Positions 13,502 through 13,539 of a DNA stretch of 13,539 bases are shown here, in pieces; the first letter of the stretch is position 1; each line of letters starts with the position of its first letter. A program made the translations under genes and the position numbers. The stretch spans positions 1 through 13,539 of the forward strand of contig JAFZNF010000158.1 of the NCBI GenBank assembly GCA_017553025.1, given 5' to 3'. The stretch is from Clostridia bacterium. GTDB lineage: Bacteria; Bacillota_A; Clostridia; UBA1381. The notes beneath the pieces were generated by a model, which ran no database searches, was not told where the DNA came from, and worked only from the letters and a program-made list of their open reading frames with translations.

Positions 13502-13539
13502 ATTCCGTCACCTGCACTTATAATTACTATATCATCTAA

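Overview
The window looks like chromosome of a low-GC Gram-positive bacterium of the class Clostridia. The evidence is strong AGGAGG-type ribosome binding sites, near-consensus TTGACA/TATAAT promoters with 17-base spacers, short U-tailed terminators, a purine riboswitch in front of xpt, and families common in Clostridia (a DUF1836 regulator, a COG2509-type FAD protein, a BMP-type ABC importer). The exact genus cannot be read from the sequence. No phage, insertion sequence, CRISPR array, tRNA or rRNA was seen.

The centrepiece is one long leftward transcription unit, from a promoter at about 10290-10318 to a terminator at 662-687. Its order is guanine-class riboswitch, xpt (xanthine phosphoribosyltransferase), a purine-binding-type lipoprotein, the ABC ATPase, two permeases, a FAD-dependent protein of unknown role, purA (adenylosuccinate synthetase) and wecB (UDP-GlcNAc 2-epimerase). 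From the ATPase onward the genes are packed with 8-base and 4-base overlaps or 11-28 base gaps. The logic fits a guanine-repressed uptake and salvage regulon: the lipoprotein and ABC proteins import a purine, Xpt turns xanthine or guanine into the nucleotide, and PurA commits IMP to AMP. The FAD protein and wecB have no evident purine role. Two hairpins between the lipoprotein gene and the ATPase gene probably lower expression of the membrane components relative to the binding protein.

Left edge (1-660): a leftward, truncated gene with its own promoter encodes a Y1/RAYT-type transposase relative. Both the first histidine of its HUH motif and the expected catalytic tyrosine appear to be replaced.

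Right part (10403-13539): an AT-only 22-base perfect palindrome lies between xpt and a leftward hemolysin III/PAQR-type membrane protein gene. A rightward DUF1836 regulator gene follows. Its consensus promoter carries a dyad covering the -10 element and the ribosome binding site. It ends at a terminator shared with a convergent leftward acyl-CoA synthetase gene.

The items most worth a second look are: the riboswitch-to-transporter linkage and its strand-exchange design; the non-canonical start region of xpt; the FAD protein with a four-cysteine motif inside a purine operon; the PurA variant with an altered guanine-recognition motif; the apparently inactive transposase relative; and the operator-like dyads at 10403-10424 and 11232-11265.
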